The translations under genes were made by a program, and so were the position numbers. The notes below the pieces were generated by a model. The model was given only the letters and a program-made list of their open reading frames with translations, did no database searches and had not been told where the DNA came from. From JBEVEP01 sp040512755 (GTDB lineage Bacteria > Pseudomonadota > Alphaproteobacteria > Rhizobiales > Rhizobiaceae), in the NCBI GenBank assembly GCA_040512755.1, contig JBEVEP010000410.1:1-29790 (forward strand): 29,790 bases of DNA. The letters run 5' to 3'. Positions 16,619-23,969 of the stretch are shown here, in pieces. Position 1 is the stretch's first letter. Every line of letters starts with the position of its first letter.

Positions 16619-18622
16619 TCAATCCGCTGTCGCTACCGGCGCGACAAGGGGCGTAATGCGGCGAATAGCAACGCGGCGATTTTCGCGTTCGCGCGATTGA
16701 GTGCGCACCTTCAGATACTGCTCGCCATATCCCTGGGGCGCGAGGTTTTCCGGCGCGATCGCAAAGACATTGGTCAAGGCCTCCGCAACTGCCTCGGCGC
16801 GCCTGTCCGACAAAGCAAGATTGGCGACGCCGGAACCGACGGCGTCCGTGTGCCCCTCGATCAGAAAGGTCTCAGCCGGATTTTCCTTGAGCAGACGCTC
16901 CATGGCAGTCGCCACATCTTCCAGTTTTCCGATTTCGCTTTCGGCGATTTCGGCAGAACCGAATTCGAAGTTGATCGTGTCCATGTCGATCCGACGAACC
17001 TTGTCGCGGATTCGAGCGGAACGCCTGACCTCGTCGACAGAATACAGTCTCTCGACGCGTTCGACCGGCGGCTGGTCGAGGAACGCGTAGTAGGCGTCGG
17101 GACCGTCGACGCGTTCTGCGTCGAGGATGTATTCCTCTACCGGAATCGTGAGCAGCATCGGCGGCAGATCCAGGCCGGGGTCACGCCATTCTCCGACCCG
17201 GTCATAATTGCCCTCGTCGACATAAACGAGAATATATTCGCGATCATCAGGCGTGAATCGCGACCGGCGAATGATATCGCCATATCGGTCGCGGATCGTC
17301 ACCACTCGGCTTCCGTCTTCACGAACGATGACTTCGCGCACCCTACCCCGCGGCAATTCCTCGTAGTAGACTTCCCGGGCATCGCGGGCGATGCGGGGCC
17401 TGTCGTTGCTTTCGACAATCACCTGATTGTTGATCTGGACGATGGTGCGGTCGCCGAACTCCCTTACGACTTCCGCGCCCTGCGGCCGCTCGCGGACAGC
17501 CTGTTCGGGCTTCAACTCGATCCGCCTCCCCTCCTCTGCGGTCGCAGGCTGTATCGCCGCAGGCCGTGCTTCTTCCTGAGCAGCTCTGTCGTCGGCGGGC
17601 GCTTGCACTGTCGGCGCCGCAGGCTTCTCTGACGGAGCTTCTGATGTCGCAGCCGGTTGTACTGGTGTCTGCCCTTCGGCAGGCTGCTTCTGGCTGTCGA
17701 GCACCGGCGCCTGCCCTTCCACAGTAGTCCCGTCCGGTTGTGCGGACTGATCTGCCGGCTGTTGAACAGTCGAACCCTGATCCGGCTCCTCGGACTCCTG
17801 ACCATTTGCCGGGACCGACCCTTGCTGGCCATCCGGAGACTGACCTTCAGTTTCTCCGGATTGTTTGGGCTGTTCTATTTGTCCAGGTTGCTCAGGCGCG
17901 GTCGTGGACTCTTGTGCGGCGGGTGCAGAAGGCGCCGGCTCCGCTTGCGCCGGTTCCGGCTTTTGCGCCGCCTCGCCTTTCGGTTCGGCCGCTGGCTCGG
18001 TCGGTTCCTGTTGTTCACTGGCCGCCGGGGCCTCGGGTGTCTCGGGTAACGGCTCGACTGCTGTTTCCGGCTCCGCGGCAGGAGCAGTGGGAGCATCGGG
18101 CGCCTGCTGTCCGTCAGCAGGAGTTTGCGCATCTGGTGCACTTTCGGGGGGCGCTGGCTCTTCGCTGGCTGCGGGAGCGTCGGGCTCCGGCGCTGGCTCG
18201 GCCACAGGCGCTTCCGGTTCTGCAGGAGGTTCGGCCGGTGCATCAGGAACCTGCTGCTCGGCTGTCGGCGCTTCAGGCTGATCAGGGGTCGGCTCGGCCT
18301 GAGGGGCGGGCTGCTCAACGGGCTCCTCAGCGGGTTGCGCCTCCGGCGCTGCCTGGGGTTCCTGGGCCGGTGCCGGTGGCTGCTCTGCAGCAGCGGGCGC
18401 TTGCTCTTGCTGCTGCTGCTGCTGTCCTTTTCTCAATAACTCTTCTTCGGAGCCGTCTCCCCCACCTTCGGCCTGGGCGAGAACAACAGGGTGCTCCGAC
18501 CTGATACCGTTGGTCACAACTGATGGAATCCCGCCAAAATCGCCTGTGTATGCAGCGAATGGTGCGGATGCCATTAGCAGGCTGAGTGTGATCCTTGTCA
18601 GGACCCGGGTTTGTCGATTCAT
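16619..18622 (-). CDS. OmpA-family envelope protein with long Pro/Ala/Glu/Gln-rich spacer
   Basis: This is a 667-residue protein. A signal peptide (about 1-24) is followed by a polyglutamine run (67-72) and an extreme low-complexity region (about 66-363) of Pro, Ala, Glu and Gln. A folded middle domain follows (about 366-545), then a C-terminal OmpA-like domain (about 548-656) with FEFGSAEI, IEGHTDAVGS, the LSDRRA segment and RERENRRV. The last domain binds peptidoglycan. The spacer is long enough to cross the periplasm, so the protein probably links the cell wall to another layer. I chose the ATG at 18622 because AGGAG lies upstream and the signal peptide starts there; an ATG at 18763 gives a poor N-terminus. 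Spacer length is likely to vary between strains. Confidence 0.88.
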   Translation of the reverse strand: MNRQTRVLTRITLSLLMASAPFAAYTGDFGGIPSVVTNGIRSEHPVVLAQAEGGGDGSEEELLRKGQQQQQQEQAPAAAEQPPAPAQEPQAAPEAQPAEEPVEQPAPQAEPTPDQPEAPTAEQQVPDAPAEPPAEPEAPVAEPAPEPDAPAASEEPAPPESAPDAQTPADGQQAPDAPTAPAAEPETAVEPLPETPEAPAASEQQEPTEPAAEPKGEAAQKPEPAQAEPAPSAPAAQESTTAPEQPGQIEQPKQSGETEGQSPDGQQGSVPANGQESEEPDQGSTVQQPADQSAQPDGTTVEGQAPVLDSQKQPAEGQTPVQPAATSEAPSEKPAAPTVQAPADDRAAQEEARPAAIQPATAEEGRRIELKPEQAVRERPQGAEVVREFGDRTIVQINNQVIVESNDRPRIARDAREVYYEELPRGRVREVIVREDGSRVVTIRDRYGDIIRRSRFTPDDREYILVYVDEGNYDRVGEWRDPGLDLPPMLLTIPVEEYILDAERVDGPDAYYAFLDQPPVERVERLYSVDEVRRSARIRDKVRRIDMDTINFEFGSAEIAESEIGKLEDVATAMERLLKENPAETFLIEGHTDAVGSGVANLALSDRRAEAVAEALTNVFAIAPENLAPQGYGEQYLKVRTQSRERENRRVAIRRITPLVAPVATAD

Positions 18623-18813
18623 AAAATATGCTCCTGTTAATTCAGCCGTAGCGGCAACACCCGGCCGATTGATTTGTTCCGGACACCGGGTGTGGGCCTC
18701 GCCGGACAATCCCGGCAAACGGGTAGTGTGTGGACTTGAAAAGCGAGAGTTGCTCCCTCTCATGACACGTACCGGGCTTGACCCGCATCACGTCTCGTCC
18801 CACATCGGTCCGC

Positions 18814-19260
18814 ATGGAAGAGCCATTCTGGAAGACAAAGACACTGGAGGAGATGACCCAGCCGGAGTGGGAGTCGATCTGCGATGGCTGCGGCAAATGC
18901 TGCCTTGCAAAACTGGAGGACGAAGACACCGGCGAAATCCATTGGACCTCGGTCGGCTGCCGGCTTTTCAACCAGGCCACTTGCCGTTGCACCGACTATG
19001 CCCACCGGCTCGAGAAAGTCGCGGATTGCGTGGGGCTGACACCCTCCAATGTGCGGACCATCAGTTGGCTGCCGGCAAGCTGCGCATATCGCCGTCTCGC
19101 CGAAGGCAAGGACCTGCTCTGGTGGCATCCGCTGGTATCGGGCAGCACGGATACCGTTCATGAAGCCGGAATCTCCGTTCGCGGACGCATAACGGCATTG
19201 GAAACCGACCTGTCGGAACCGGAAGATTATTTCGATCATATGCTTGAAGACGAACCATGA
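18814..19260 (+). CDS. YcgN/UPF0260 cysteine-cluster protein
   Basis: This is a 148-residue protein with the signature of the YcgN (UPF0260) family: EEPFWKTKTLEEM at the start, then CDGCGKCCLAKLEDEDTGEI, GCRLFN and CRCTDY. The conserved cysteines suggest an iron-sulphur or zinc site. The length matches the family, whose function is not established. I start at the ATG at 18814, where family members begin; a TTG at 18778 would add 12 residues. No strong ribosome site precedes either start. It diverges from the OmpA gene across a 191-base gap that must hold both promoters. Confidence 0.88.
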   Translation: MEEPFWKTKTLEEMTQPEWESICDGCGKCCLAKLEDEDTGEIHWTSVGCRLFNQATCRCTDYAHRLEKVADCVGLTPSNVRTISWLPASCAYRRLAEGKDLLWWHPLVSGSTDTVHEAGISVRGRITALETDLSEPEDYFDHMLEDEP

Positions 19261-19327
19261 TCGCCGAAGTGGCGGCGCAGCGGTGTGTCCAGCCGGTCGT
19301 CGTCACCTCCTTCAAAAGAACTCCCCC

Positions 19328-19366
19328 CGAATTCAGTTCACCGGTCATGATGAACTGCCGAATTCG
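19328..19366. other. Imperfect hairpin in the gap after the YcgN gene
   Basis: CGAATTC-AGTTCA (19328-19340) pairs with TGAACT (19351-19356) and GAATTCG (19360-19366), leaving a 3-base bulge. It lies about 70 bases after the YcgN stop and has no T-run. It may be a weak terminator, an mRNA-end structure or a protein-binding site. Nothing else is evident in the 272-base gap from 19261 to 19532 apart from the ribosome site of the next gene. Confidence 0.3.
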
Positions 19367-19532
19367 TTGCCGCTCGAATCAGCGATCAAAATCCTTTCCA
19401 ATCAACCAATTGCACGATGAATGCCCGATGAATGGACAGTTCCCAAACCATTCAGCTTGTCTGGTGCAGTCTCCGGTCATCGCTTCGGCGAAGAAGCATC
19501 GACAACCTCCCCCGAGAAAGTGGAGACATAGA

Positions 19533-19877
19533 ATGTTCAACAAGATCAAGACTGCCGCCGTTTCGGCTCTCATTGGCCTCAGCGCCATCTCCGCCGCGCC
19601 GGCATTCGCTCAGGACGGCGAACTGGGCATCTATTTCCGCGACGGCAACCGGAACGACTACAGGGACGACTACCGGCATCGCGAATACCGTGGCCGGGAT
19701 CGTTGGGCGCGAAGCTGCACCCCAGATCGCGCTCTGGACAAAGCGGCACGCATGGGCATTCACCGCGCCCGTATCGCCGATGTCGACCGGCGCACGATCA
19801 CCGTTCGGGGCCGCTCACGAGGCGAGCGCGTCTTTGTGACCTTCGCCCGCGCCCCGCGCTGCCCGATCATCGGGTAA
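19533..19877 (+). CDS. Small exported basic protein of unknown function
   Basis: This is a 114-residue protein with a clear signal peptide (MFNKIKTAAVSALIGLSAIS, cleavage after AFA near residue 26). The mature part is very rich in Arg, Asp and Tyr (RDGNRNDYRDDYRHREYRGRDR), followed by a short folded-looking domain with two Cys (ARSCTPDRALDKAARMGIHRARI, then PRCPIIG) that could form a disulphide. Similar small basic periplasmic proteins are common in rhizobia and have no known role. GGAG lies 7 bases before the ATG and supports this start over the longer open frame from 19257. A strong terminator follows. Confidence 0.8.
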   Translation: MFNKIKTAAVSALIGLSAISAAPAFAQDGELGIYFRDGNRNDYRDDYRHREYRGRDRWARSCTPDRALDKAARMGIHRARIADVDRRTITVRGRSRGERVFVTFARAPRCPIIG

Positions 19878-19948
19878 GGAGAACCATCGGCCCGATGACG
19901 ATAAGTCGTCGCAGCGGCTTCCCGGAAATGTTGATATTCGGAAACGAA

Positions 19949-19976
19949 AGGCCGAAGGGGACAACCCCTCCGGCCT
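19949..19976 (+). terminator. Strong hairpin terminator between converging genes
   Basis: AGGCCG-A-AGGGG (19949-19960) pairs with CCCCT-C-CGGCCT (19965-19976) across an ACAA loop with one mismatch. CTTTCCTT follows on the plus strand. It ends the small exported-protein gene and, read the other way, probably also the SIMPL gene, which stops at 19998. Confidence 0.75.
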
Positions 19977-19997
19977 CTTTCCTTGCGCCAAGCAGGT

Positions 19998-20705
19998 TCA
20001 GTTCAGTTCGAACGTAACGTTGACATTGACCTTGTAGGCGTTTTCCCCGGCCTGGATCGGCACTGCGCTGGCCTGCGCATCGGCGTATTTCGACAAGATA
20101 GGCACCGGGGGTCCCGAAAACGGCATCTCCGAAATTTCCACGATCTTGCCAAGCTTCACTCCTGCCGATTCGGCAAGCGTCGTGGCCTTGGAGATCGCGT
20201 CGGCGACTGCCTTCTTCCTCGCCTCCGTCATGGCAGCCGAAGGATCGTCGTTGGTGAACGAGATTCCGCCCCCTTCATTGACCCCAAGAGTCACCGACTT
20301 GTCGAGGATTTCACCAGTCTTGCCGAGATCGCGCACCCGCACGGAAAGCGTGTTTGTAACCTGGTAGGCGACGAGCTTGGCTTCCTGGCTTCCGTCGGGT
20401 TTTGGCGTGTAGTTGTAGCGCGGCGCAATCTGAACACCGGCCGTCTGCAAATCGCGCTCCTCGATACCGGCAGCCTTCATGGCGGAAATGACCGCCGCCA
20501 TCGCGTCATTGTTCGCTGTCAGCGCCTCGCGCGCCGTCGGCGCCTCGCGCATGACACTCAGTGACAGCAGGGCCAGGTCCGGCGCGATGGTGCTCTCGCC
20601 TTGCCCGACCACCATGATGCGGGGCGACGGCGGCTCGACGGCGCCCGCAGCTACAGGAAGGGCAATGCCCAATGCAAGGCTCAAAGGCAGCAAAGATCGT
20701 CTCAT
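19998..20705 (-). CDS. Exported SIMPL-domain (DUF541) protein
   Basis: This is a 235-residue protein with a signal peptide (MRRSLLPLSLALGIALPVAAGA, cleavage near residue 22). The mature protein is one SIMPL domain: IMVVGQGESTIAPDLALLSLSV, a middle with YQVTNTLSVRVRDLGKTGEILD, and the end YKVNVNVTFELN. The family is widespread in the bacterial periplasm and outer membrane; a few members relate to oxidative stress or signalling, but no reaction is established. I chose the ATG at 20705 because GGAG lies 7 bases upstream and the signal peptide starts there. It is transcribed towards the terminator at 19949-19976. Confidence 0.88.
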   Translation of the reverse strand: MRRSLLPLSLALGIALPVAAGAVEPPSPRIMVVGQGESTIAPDLALLSLSVMREAPTAREALTANNDAMAAVISAMKAAGIEERDLQTAGVQIAPRYNYTPKPDGSQEAKLVAYQVTNTLSVRVRDLGKTGEILDKSVTLGVNEGGGISFTNDDPSAAMTEARKKAVADAISKATTLAESAGVKLGKIVEISEMPFSGPPVPILSKYADAQASAVPIQAGENAYKVNVNVTFELN

Positions 20706-20778
20706 GTCATTCTCCAATTCCGACGACGGCTTCACCAAAGTGGTTAGGGGGCGATTATGGGTCGATTGCGGCGCACGT

Positions 20779-20807
20779 CTTGTGCGCGCGTAAAAAAGAC
20801 ACTATCC
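20779..20807 (+). promoter_or_regulatory. Candidate sigma-70 promoter of the tRNA gene
   Basis: CTTGTG at 20779-20784 and CTATCC at 20802-20807 are separated by exactly 17 bases and resemble the alphaproteobacterial -35/-10 pattern (CTTGAC, CTATAT). Transcription would start a few bases before the mature tRNA end at 20818. Confidence 0.5.
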
Positions 20808-20817
20808 AGCCGGCGTG

Positions 20818-20893
20818 GGGCCTGTAGCTCAATGGTTAGAGCCGGCGGCTCATAACCGCTTGGTTGGGGGTTCGAGTCCCTCCGGGCCCACCA
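20818..20893 (+). tRNA. tRNA with CAU anticodon (probably tRNA-Ile2, else elongator Met)
   Basis: A full cloverleaf can be drawn. The acceptor GGGCCTG pairs with CGGGCCC (one T-G pair); the D stem is GCTC/GAGC; the anticodon stem GGCGG/CCGCT has loop CTCATAA; the T stem GGGGG/CCCTC has loop TTCGAGT; the 3' CCA is encoded. The anticodon is CAU. A G1-C72 pair rules out initiator tRNA. The anticodon arm and the D-loop length resemble E. coli ileX (lysidine-modified tRNA-Ile reading AUA) more than elongator metT, so Ile2 is my preference. Confidence 0.92.
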
Positions 20894-20903
20894 TAAAATC
20901 AAC

Positions 20904-20931
20904 GGGTTAGCTGGAAAAGCTGGCCCTTTTT
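20904..20931 (+). terminator. Rho-independent terminator of the tRNA gene
   Basis: GGGTTAGCT (20904-20912) pairs with AGCTGGCCC (20918-20926) using two G-U pairs, with loop GGAAA, and TTTTT follows at 20927-20931. It lies 10 bases after the tRNA CCA end, so the tRNA forms a single-gene transcript. Confidence 0.75.
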
Positions 20932-20954
20932 GCTTTCCGGTTGGGATCGTGGCA

Positions 20955-21119
20955 TCAAAATGTCATCAGACTGCGGAAATCGCCTCGCTGTGCCGCCTGC
21001 CGGTCGCGTCCAGTGCTATTGCGGCTCCTGAGGTCGGTGGTCAGAAATCCACCCAACCGCGCCGGGGTCAGGTCGAAGTAGCTCCGGGCCACCATGTCCC
21101 GATGCTCGCCGACTTGTAG
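20955..21119 (-). pseudogene. Possible remnant of a gene end (integrase-like?), very uncertain
   Basis: The minus strand reads 54 codons without a stop (EHRDMVARSYFDLTPARLGG near the start) and then TGA at 20957-20955, with no start codon I can accept. The string HRDMVARSYFDLTP loosely recalls C-termini of tyrosine recombinases, which often insert at tRNA ends, but the catalytic Tyr context cannot be confirmed. It lies in the 237-base gap between the tRNA and the acyltransferase. It may be chance. Confidence 0.2.
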
Positions 21120-21130
21120 AGTACTTCTAA

Positions 21131-22267
21131 ATGGAAATCGTGTTAGATGCCGAGAGTAGGAGAGCCAGCCACTTGGAAACTGTCCGCTACAGGCTTATTG
21201 ATATCTGCCGGGGTCTCGCGGCTACGTCAGTCCTGATCTGGCACTATCAGCATTTCTTCTATCCGGACGCGGGTGTCGGCCTCAGCCCACAGAACCGGTC
21301 CACACAGCCCTTCTATGATATCCTCTGGCCGCTCTACGAGCAGGGCGGCCTAGCGGTCGAACTGTTCTGGGTTCTCAGCGGTTTCGTTTTTGCGGCAACA
21401 TATCTTCTGAGACCTACTAACGGGTGGACGTTCTTCGTCAACCGGCTTGCGCGCCTTTATCCGCTCCACCTTTTGACGCTACTGCTGGTGGCGCTGCTTC
21501 AGTACATGTCATTGCAATCGCTCGGTCACTTCCAGATCTATCCGTTCAATGACACCTACCACTTCGGGCTCAACCTTTTTATGGCACAGTCGTGGGGGCT
21601 CGAGAGCGGCTACTCCTTCAACGCCCCGACATGGTCGATCTCCGTCGAAGTGATCATCTATGCCGTTTTTCTTGCCTGCCTACCCGGCCTTAAGAAGGCG
21701 CCACTGCGCGTGGCCGTTTTCTGCATCGTGGCCGCTGCTGCGCTCACGATCGCCGGTTTCAACGACATGTTTGTCAAGTGCGCCCTGTTCTTCTTCCTTG
21801 GCGTTGCCTGCTACACAGTCCTGAAGCGGTCAGCTTTCATTGCATCGGGAGGCGCAATCCTTGCCATCGCTGGATTTGTTGTTTCGCGGTGGTTTCGTGA
21901 CGGCGGCCTGACGCTCGGCGAGATGAGTCTGCTCTTCTCAGGAATGATCCTTCTCGCTGCTTCGCTGGATACACTGCTTCAGATCAGGACGACGAGAATG
22001 GACTGGTTTGGAGACGCAACGTATGGAACCTACCTCCTACACATTCCGATCCAGATAGCCGCGATTGCGATCCTCGAATATGCAGGCGTCTCACGCGTCG
22101 CCCTTGCGGTCCAACCCTGGTTCCTCCCACTTTACATGGTCACAGTTTTTGGCGTCGCTGCCGTGGCCTTCAGAATGGTCGAAAAGCCGGCGCAGAATGC
22201 CCTAAAGACATTGCTTCTCAGCCGACTGCGGCGGGCAATTGACCTCACGCCGCCGCAATCTGCTTGA
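21131..22267 (+). CDS. Acyltransferase family 3 membrane protein (OafA-like)
   Basis: This is a 378-residue integral membrane protein with about ten hydrophobic helices. It has the family start LIDICRGLAATSVLIWHYQHFF with the conserved His (H38), then GGLAVELFWVLSGFVFAATYLL and the arginine-rich FFVNRLARLYPLHLL. Near the end, TYGTYLLHIPIQ is also typical. Members O-acetylate or otherwise acylate surface polysaccharides, lipid A sugars or Nod-type oligosaccharides. There is no C-terminal SGNH domain. It stands alone just after a tRNA and has no sugar-synthesis neighbours, which suggests an accessory surface-modifying gene that may have been acquired. No good ribosome site precedes the ATG. The target is unknown. 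Confidence 0.88.
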   Translation: MEIVLDAESRRASHLETVRYRLIDICRGLAATSVLIWHYQHFFYPDAGVGLSPQNRSTQPFYDILWPLYEQGGLAVELFWVLSGFVFAATYLLRPTNGWTFFVNRLARLYPLHLLTLLLVALLQYMSLQSLGHFQIYPFNDTYHFGLNLFMAQSWGLESGYSFNAPTWSISVEVIIYAVFLACLPGLKKAPLRVAVFCIVAAAALTIAGFNDMFVKCALFFFLGVACYTVLKRSAFIASGGAILAIAGFVVSRWFRDGGLTLGEMSLLFSGMILLAASLDTLLQIRTTRMDWFGDATYGTYLLHIPIQIAAIAILEYAGVSRVALAVQPWFLPLYMVTVFGVAAVAFRMVEKPAQNALKTLLLSRLRRAIDLTPPQSA

Positions 22268-22402
22268 CGATTTATCTCCGACTTCCCTCCTGCTGCCTTT
22301 TCGGGCGTGCTGGTCGATCCCTACAAGGACACCATTCGTGTTAGCTTGGGAAGTTGACAAGGCCCCGACTGGGTCCCTAGACCCGCCTAGCCGAAGCTTC
22401 TG

Positions 22403-22621
22403 TCAATGGGCGACAAATACCCGGCGCAGCTCAGCGAGCATCTCGCTGGCAAGCCACGCCGCGTAGTCCGGGTCGTCGCGTCGAGCGCCTTGACGGCGCA
22501 ACAAGTCAGACCCCTGTCGCCGCAACCTAGCAACAGCGATGGAAAGATCGCGACTGACATTGGCCCACGCCAAACTCGCCGAAACAGTCGAATAGATGCA
22601 GGCGATCATCGACCAGAGCAA
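22403..22621 (-). CDS. Short hypothetical protein or gene remnant
   Basis: A 72-codon frame starts at TTG (or ATG at 22609) and reads LLWSMIACIYSTVSASLAWA, a possible membrane helix, then an Arg/Asp-rich helical tail ending ELRRVFVAH. The frame stays open about 19 codons further upstream to a TAA, with plausible residues (YEFATLDQYKRSRLL) but no ATG. It could be a small membrane-anchored protein or the 3' end of a decayed gene. I recognise no family. It is the only coding candidate in the 493-base gap at 22268-22760. Confidence 0.25.
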   Translation of the reverse strand: MLWSMIACIYSTVSASLAWANVSRDLSIAVARLRRQGSDLLRRQGARRDDPDYAAWLASEMLAELRRVFVAH

Positions 22622-22674
22622 TCGTGATCGTTTGTACTGATCCAGCGTTGCGAACTCATATCGAATTTAGGGCC

Positions 22675-22705
22675 CGGGTCGCGAAAAGCGTTCGCTTCCG
22701 ACCCG
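22675..22705. terminator. Strong hairpin downstream of the ABC transporter operon
   Basis: CGGGTCG (22675-22681) pairs with CGACCCG (22699-22705), and inside it AAGCG pairs with CGCTT. It lies 55 bases past the permease stop on the minus strand, between converging genes, so it probably ends the transporter transcript. No long T-run is present. Confidence 0.5.
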
Positions 22706-22760
22706 AGCCGGTCATTGCTGATGTAGGGCACTATGATCGTTTTCCCGACACAAGCGGTCC

Positions 22761-23969
22761 TCAACGGGCGCCAGTGGCGCGCCGCCGACTCAACTGATCG
22801 AGGGCCACGGCGAGCAGGAGAACCACGCCGCGCGCCGTATCCTGGTAGAAGGTTGGCACGTTCATAAGGCTCATGCCATTGTTGAGGCTTCCCATCAAAA
22901 CGGCGCCGAGCAACGCGCCGAGCACACGCCCGCGTCCTCCTGACAGGGCTGTGCCGCCGATGATTGCGGCCGCAATGGCATCAAGTTCAAGAAACAGGCC
23001 CGCGCTACCGCCAATCGCACCGCTGACACGGGCTGTGAGTGCGACGCCCGTAATGCCGTATCCCAGGCCCGCGATGACAAAATTCCAGAAAATCACCCGG
23101 GTTGCATTGATGCCAGACAACCGGGCCGCCTCCGGATTACCGCCGATGGCATAAAGCTGCGCGCCGAACTTCGTTCGCCGCATCACAAACTCCGCGGCGA
23201 GCGCACAAATCGCCACGAGGAGGACAAGGTAGGGAATCCCCTGGAGCGACGAGACCCACGCGGCAATCACGGCAGCAGACATCGCGGGCAGGAGCGCACG
23301 CGCGAGGTCCTGCGCTGCATTCTGCGTGACTCCCAAAGCCTGCGCCTTGCGGATTTCGGAGAACCTTAAAGCGGCATAGCCGATGAGGGTCAGAACAATC
23401 GCTCCGATCGACAGTGCAGGCGGCAGGAATCCAGTGGCGAAGCCGGTCAAGCTGCGCGGCAGCGGAGCGACGGTCGCGCCGTTAGTGGCAATCATTGAAA
23501 TGCCGCGGAAATATAGCATTCCTGCGAGCGTCACAATGAAGGAGGAAACGCCCACGCGTGTGACCCAAAGTCCCTGCCATGCTCCCATGAGAAGCCCACT
23601 TGCAATGGCGACAGCGACTGCAGGAACGGGGCCGACATCATGCTTGACAGTCAGCAGCGCGAGAACAACGCCGACCAAGGCGACAGCGGACCCCACCGAT
23701 AGATCGAAATTCCGCGTTACGATAAGCATGACTGCGCTGATCGCCGCCAGCCCCACGATTGAGGTCTGCAATGCCAGAAGGACGAGATTGCGCTGGCTGA
23801 GGAAAATGCCGTTGGTGCTGAAATAGAAGAAAAACCAGACTGCAGCAAGAACGACTAGCAGCATCGAATTCCGCAGCGCGGTGATGCGAAGCAGACGCGC
23901 CAGCGGGCTTTCTTCGAGGCGGATGGGCCCGCCTTCCGGCTGCGCTAACTGCAGGTCCTGATCAGTCAT
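22761..23969 (-). CDS. CUT2 sugar ABC transporter permease (XylH/RbsC-like)
   Basis: This is a 402-residue inner-membrane permease with about ten hydrophobic helices. Family signatures include IVTRNFDLSVGSAVALVGV, GGNPEAARLSGINATRVIFW (the loop that contacts the ATPase) and LELDAIAAAIIGGTALSGGRG. The length fits XylH-type permeases. It forms the membrane channel for a monosaccharide delivered by the binding protein and driven by the twin-domain ATPase. Its start overlaps the ATPase stop by 8 bases, so the two are translationally coupled. It is the last gene of the operon. The sugar cannot be read from this subunit. Confidence 0.92.
   Translation of the reverse strand: MTDQDLQLAQPEGGPIRLEESPLARLLRITALRNSMLLVVLAAVWFFFYFSTNGIFLSQRNLVLLALQTSIVGLAAISAVMLIVTRNFDLSVGSAVALVGVVLALLTVKHDVGPVPAVAVAIASGLLMGAWQGLWVTRVGVSSFIVTLAGMLYFRGISMIATNGATVAPLPRSLTGFATGFLPPALSIGAIVLTLIGYAALRFSEIRKAQALGVTQNAAQDLARALLPAMSAAVIAAWVSSLQGIPYLVLLVAICALAAEFVMRRTKFGAQLYAIGGNPEAARLSGINATRVIFWNFVIAGLGYGITGVALTARVSGAIGGSAGLFLELDAIAAAIIGGTALSGGRGRVLGALLGAVLMGSLNNGMSLMNVPTFYQDTARGVVLLLAVALDQLSRRRATGAR

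Noticed and set aside
17740..18504. A 254-codon plus-strand frame opposite the OmpA spacer
   Set aside because: It is Arg/Pro/Ala-rich noise from the repetitive codons of the spacer.
22671..22705. GGGCCC near 22671 as a copy of the tRNA 3' end (attachment site)
   Set aside because: Only six bases match, and GGGCCC is itself palindromic; the flanking bases do not match the tRNA.
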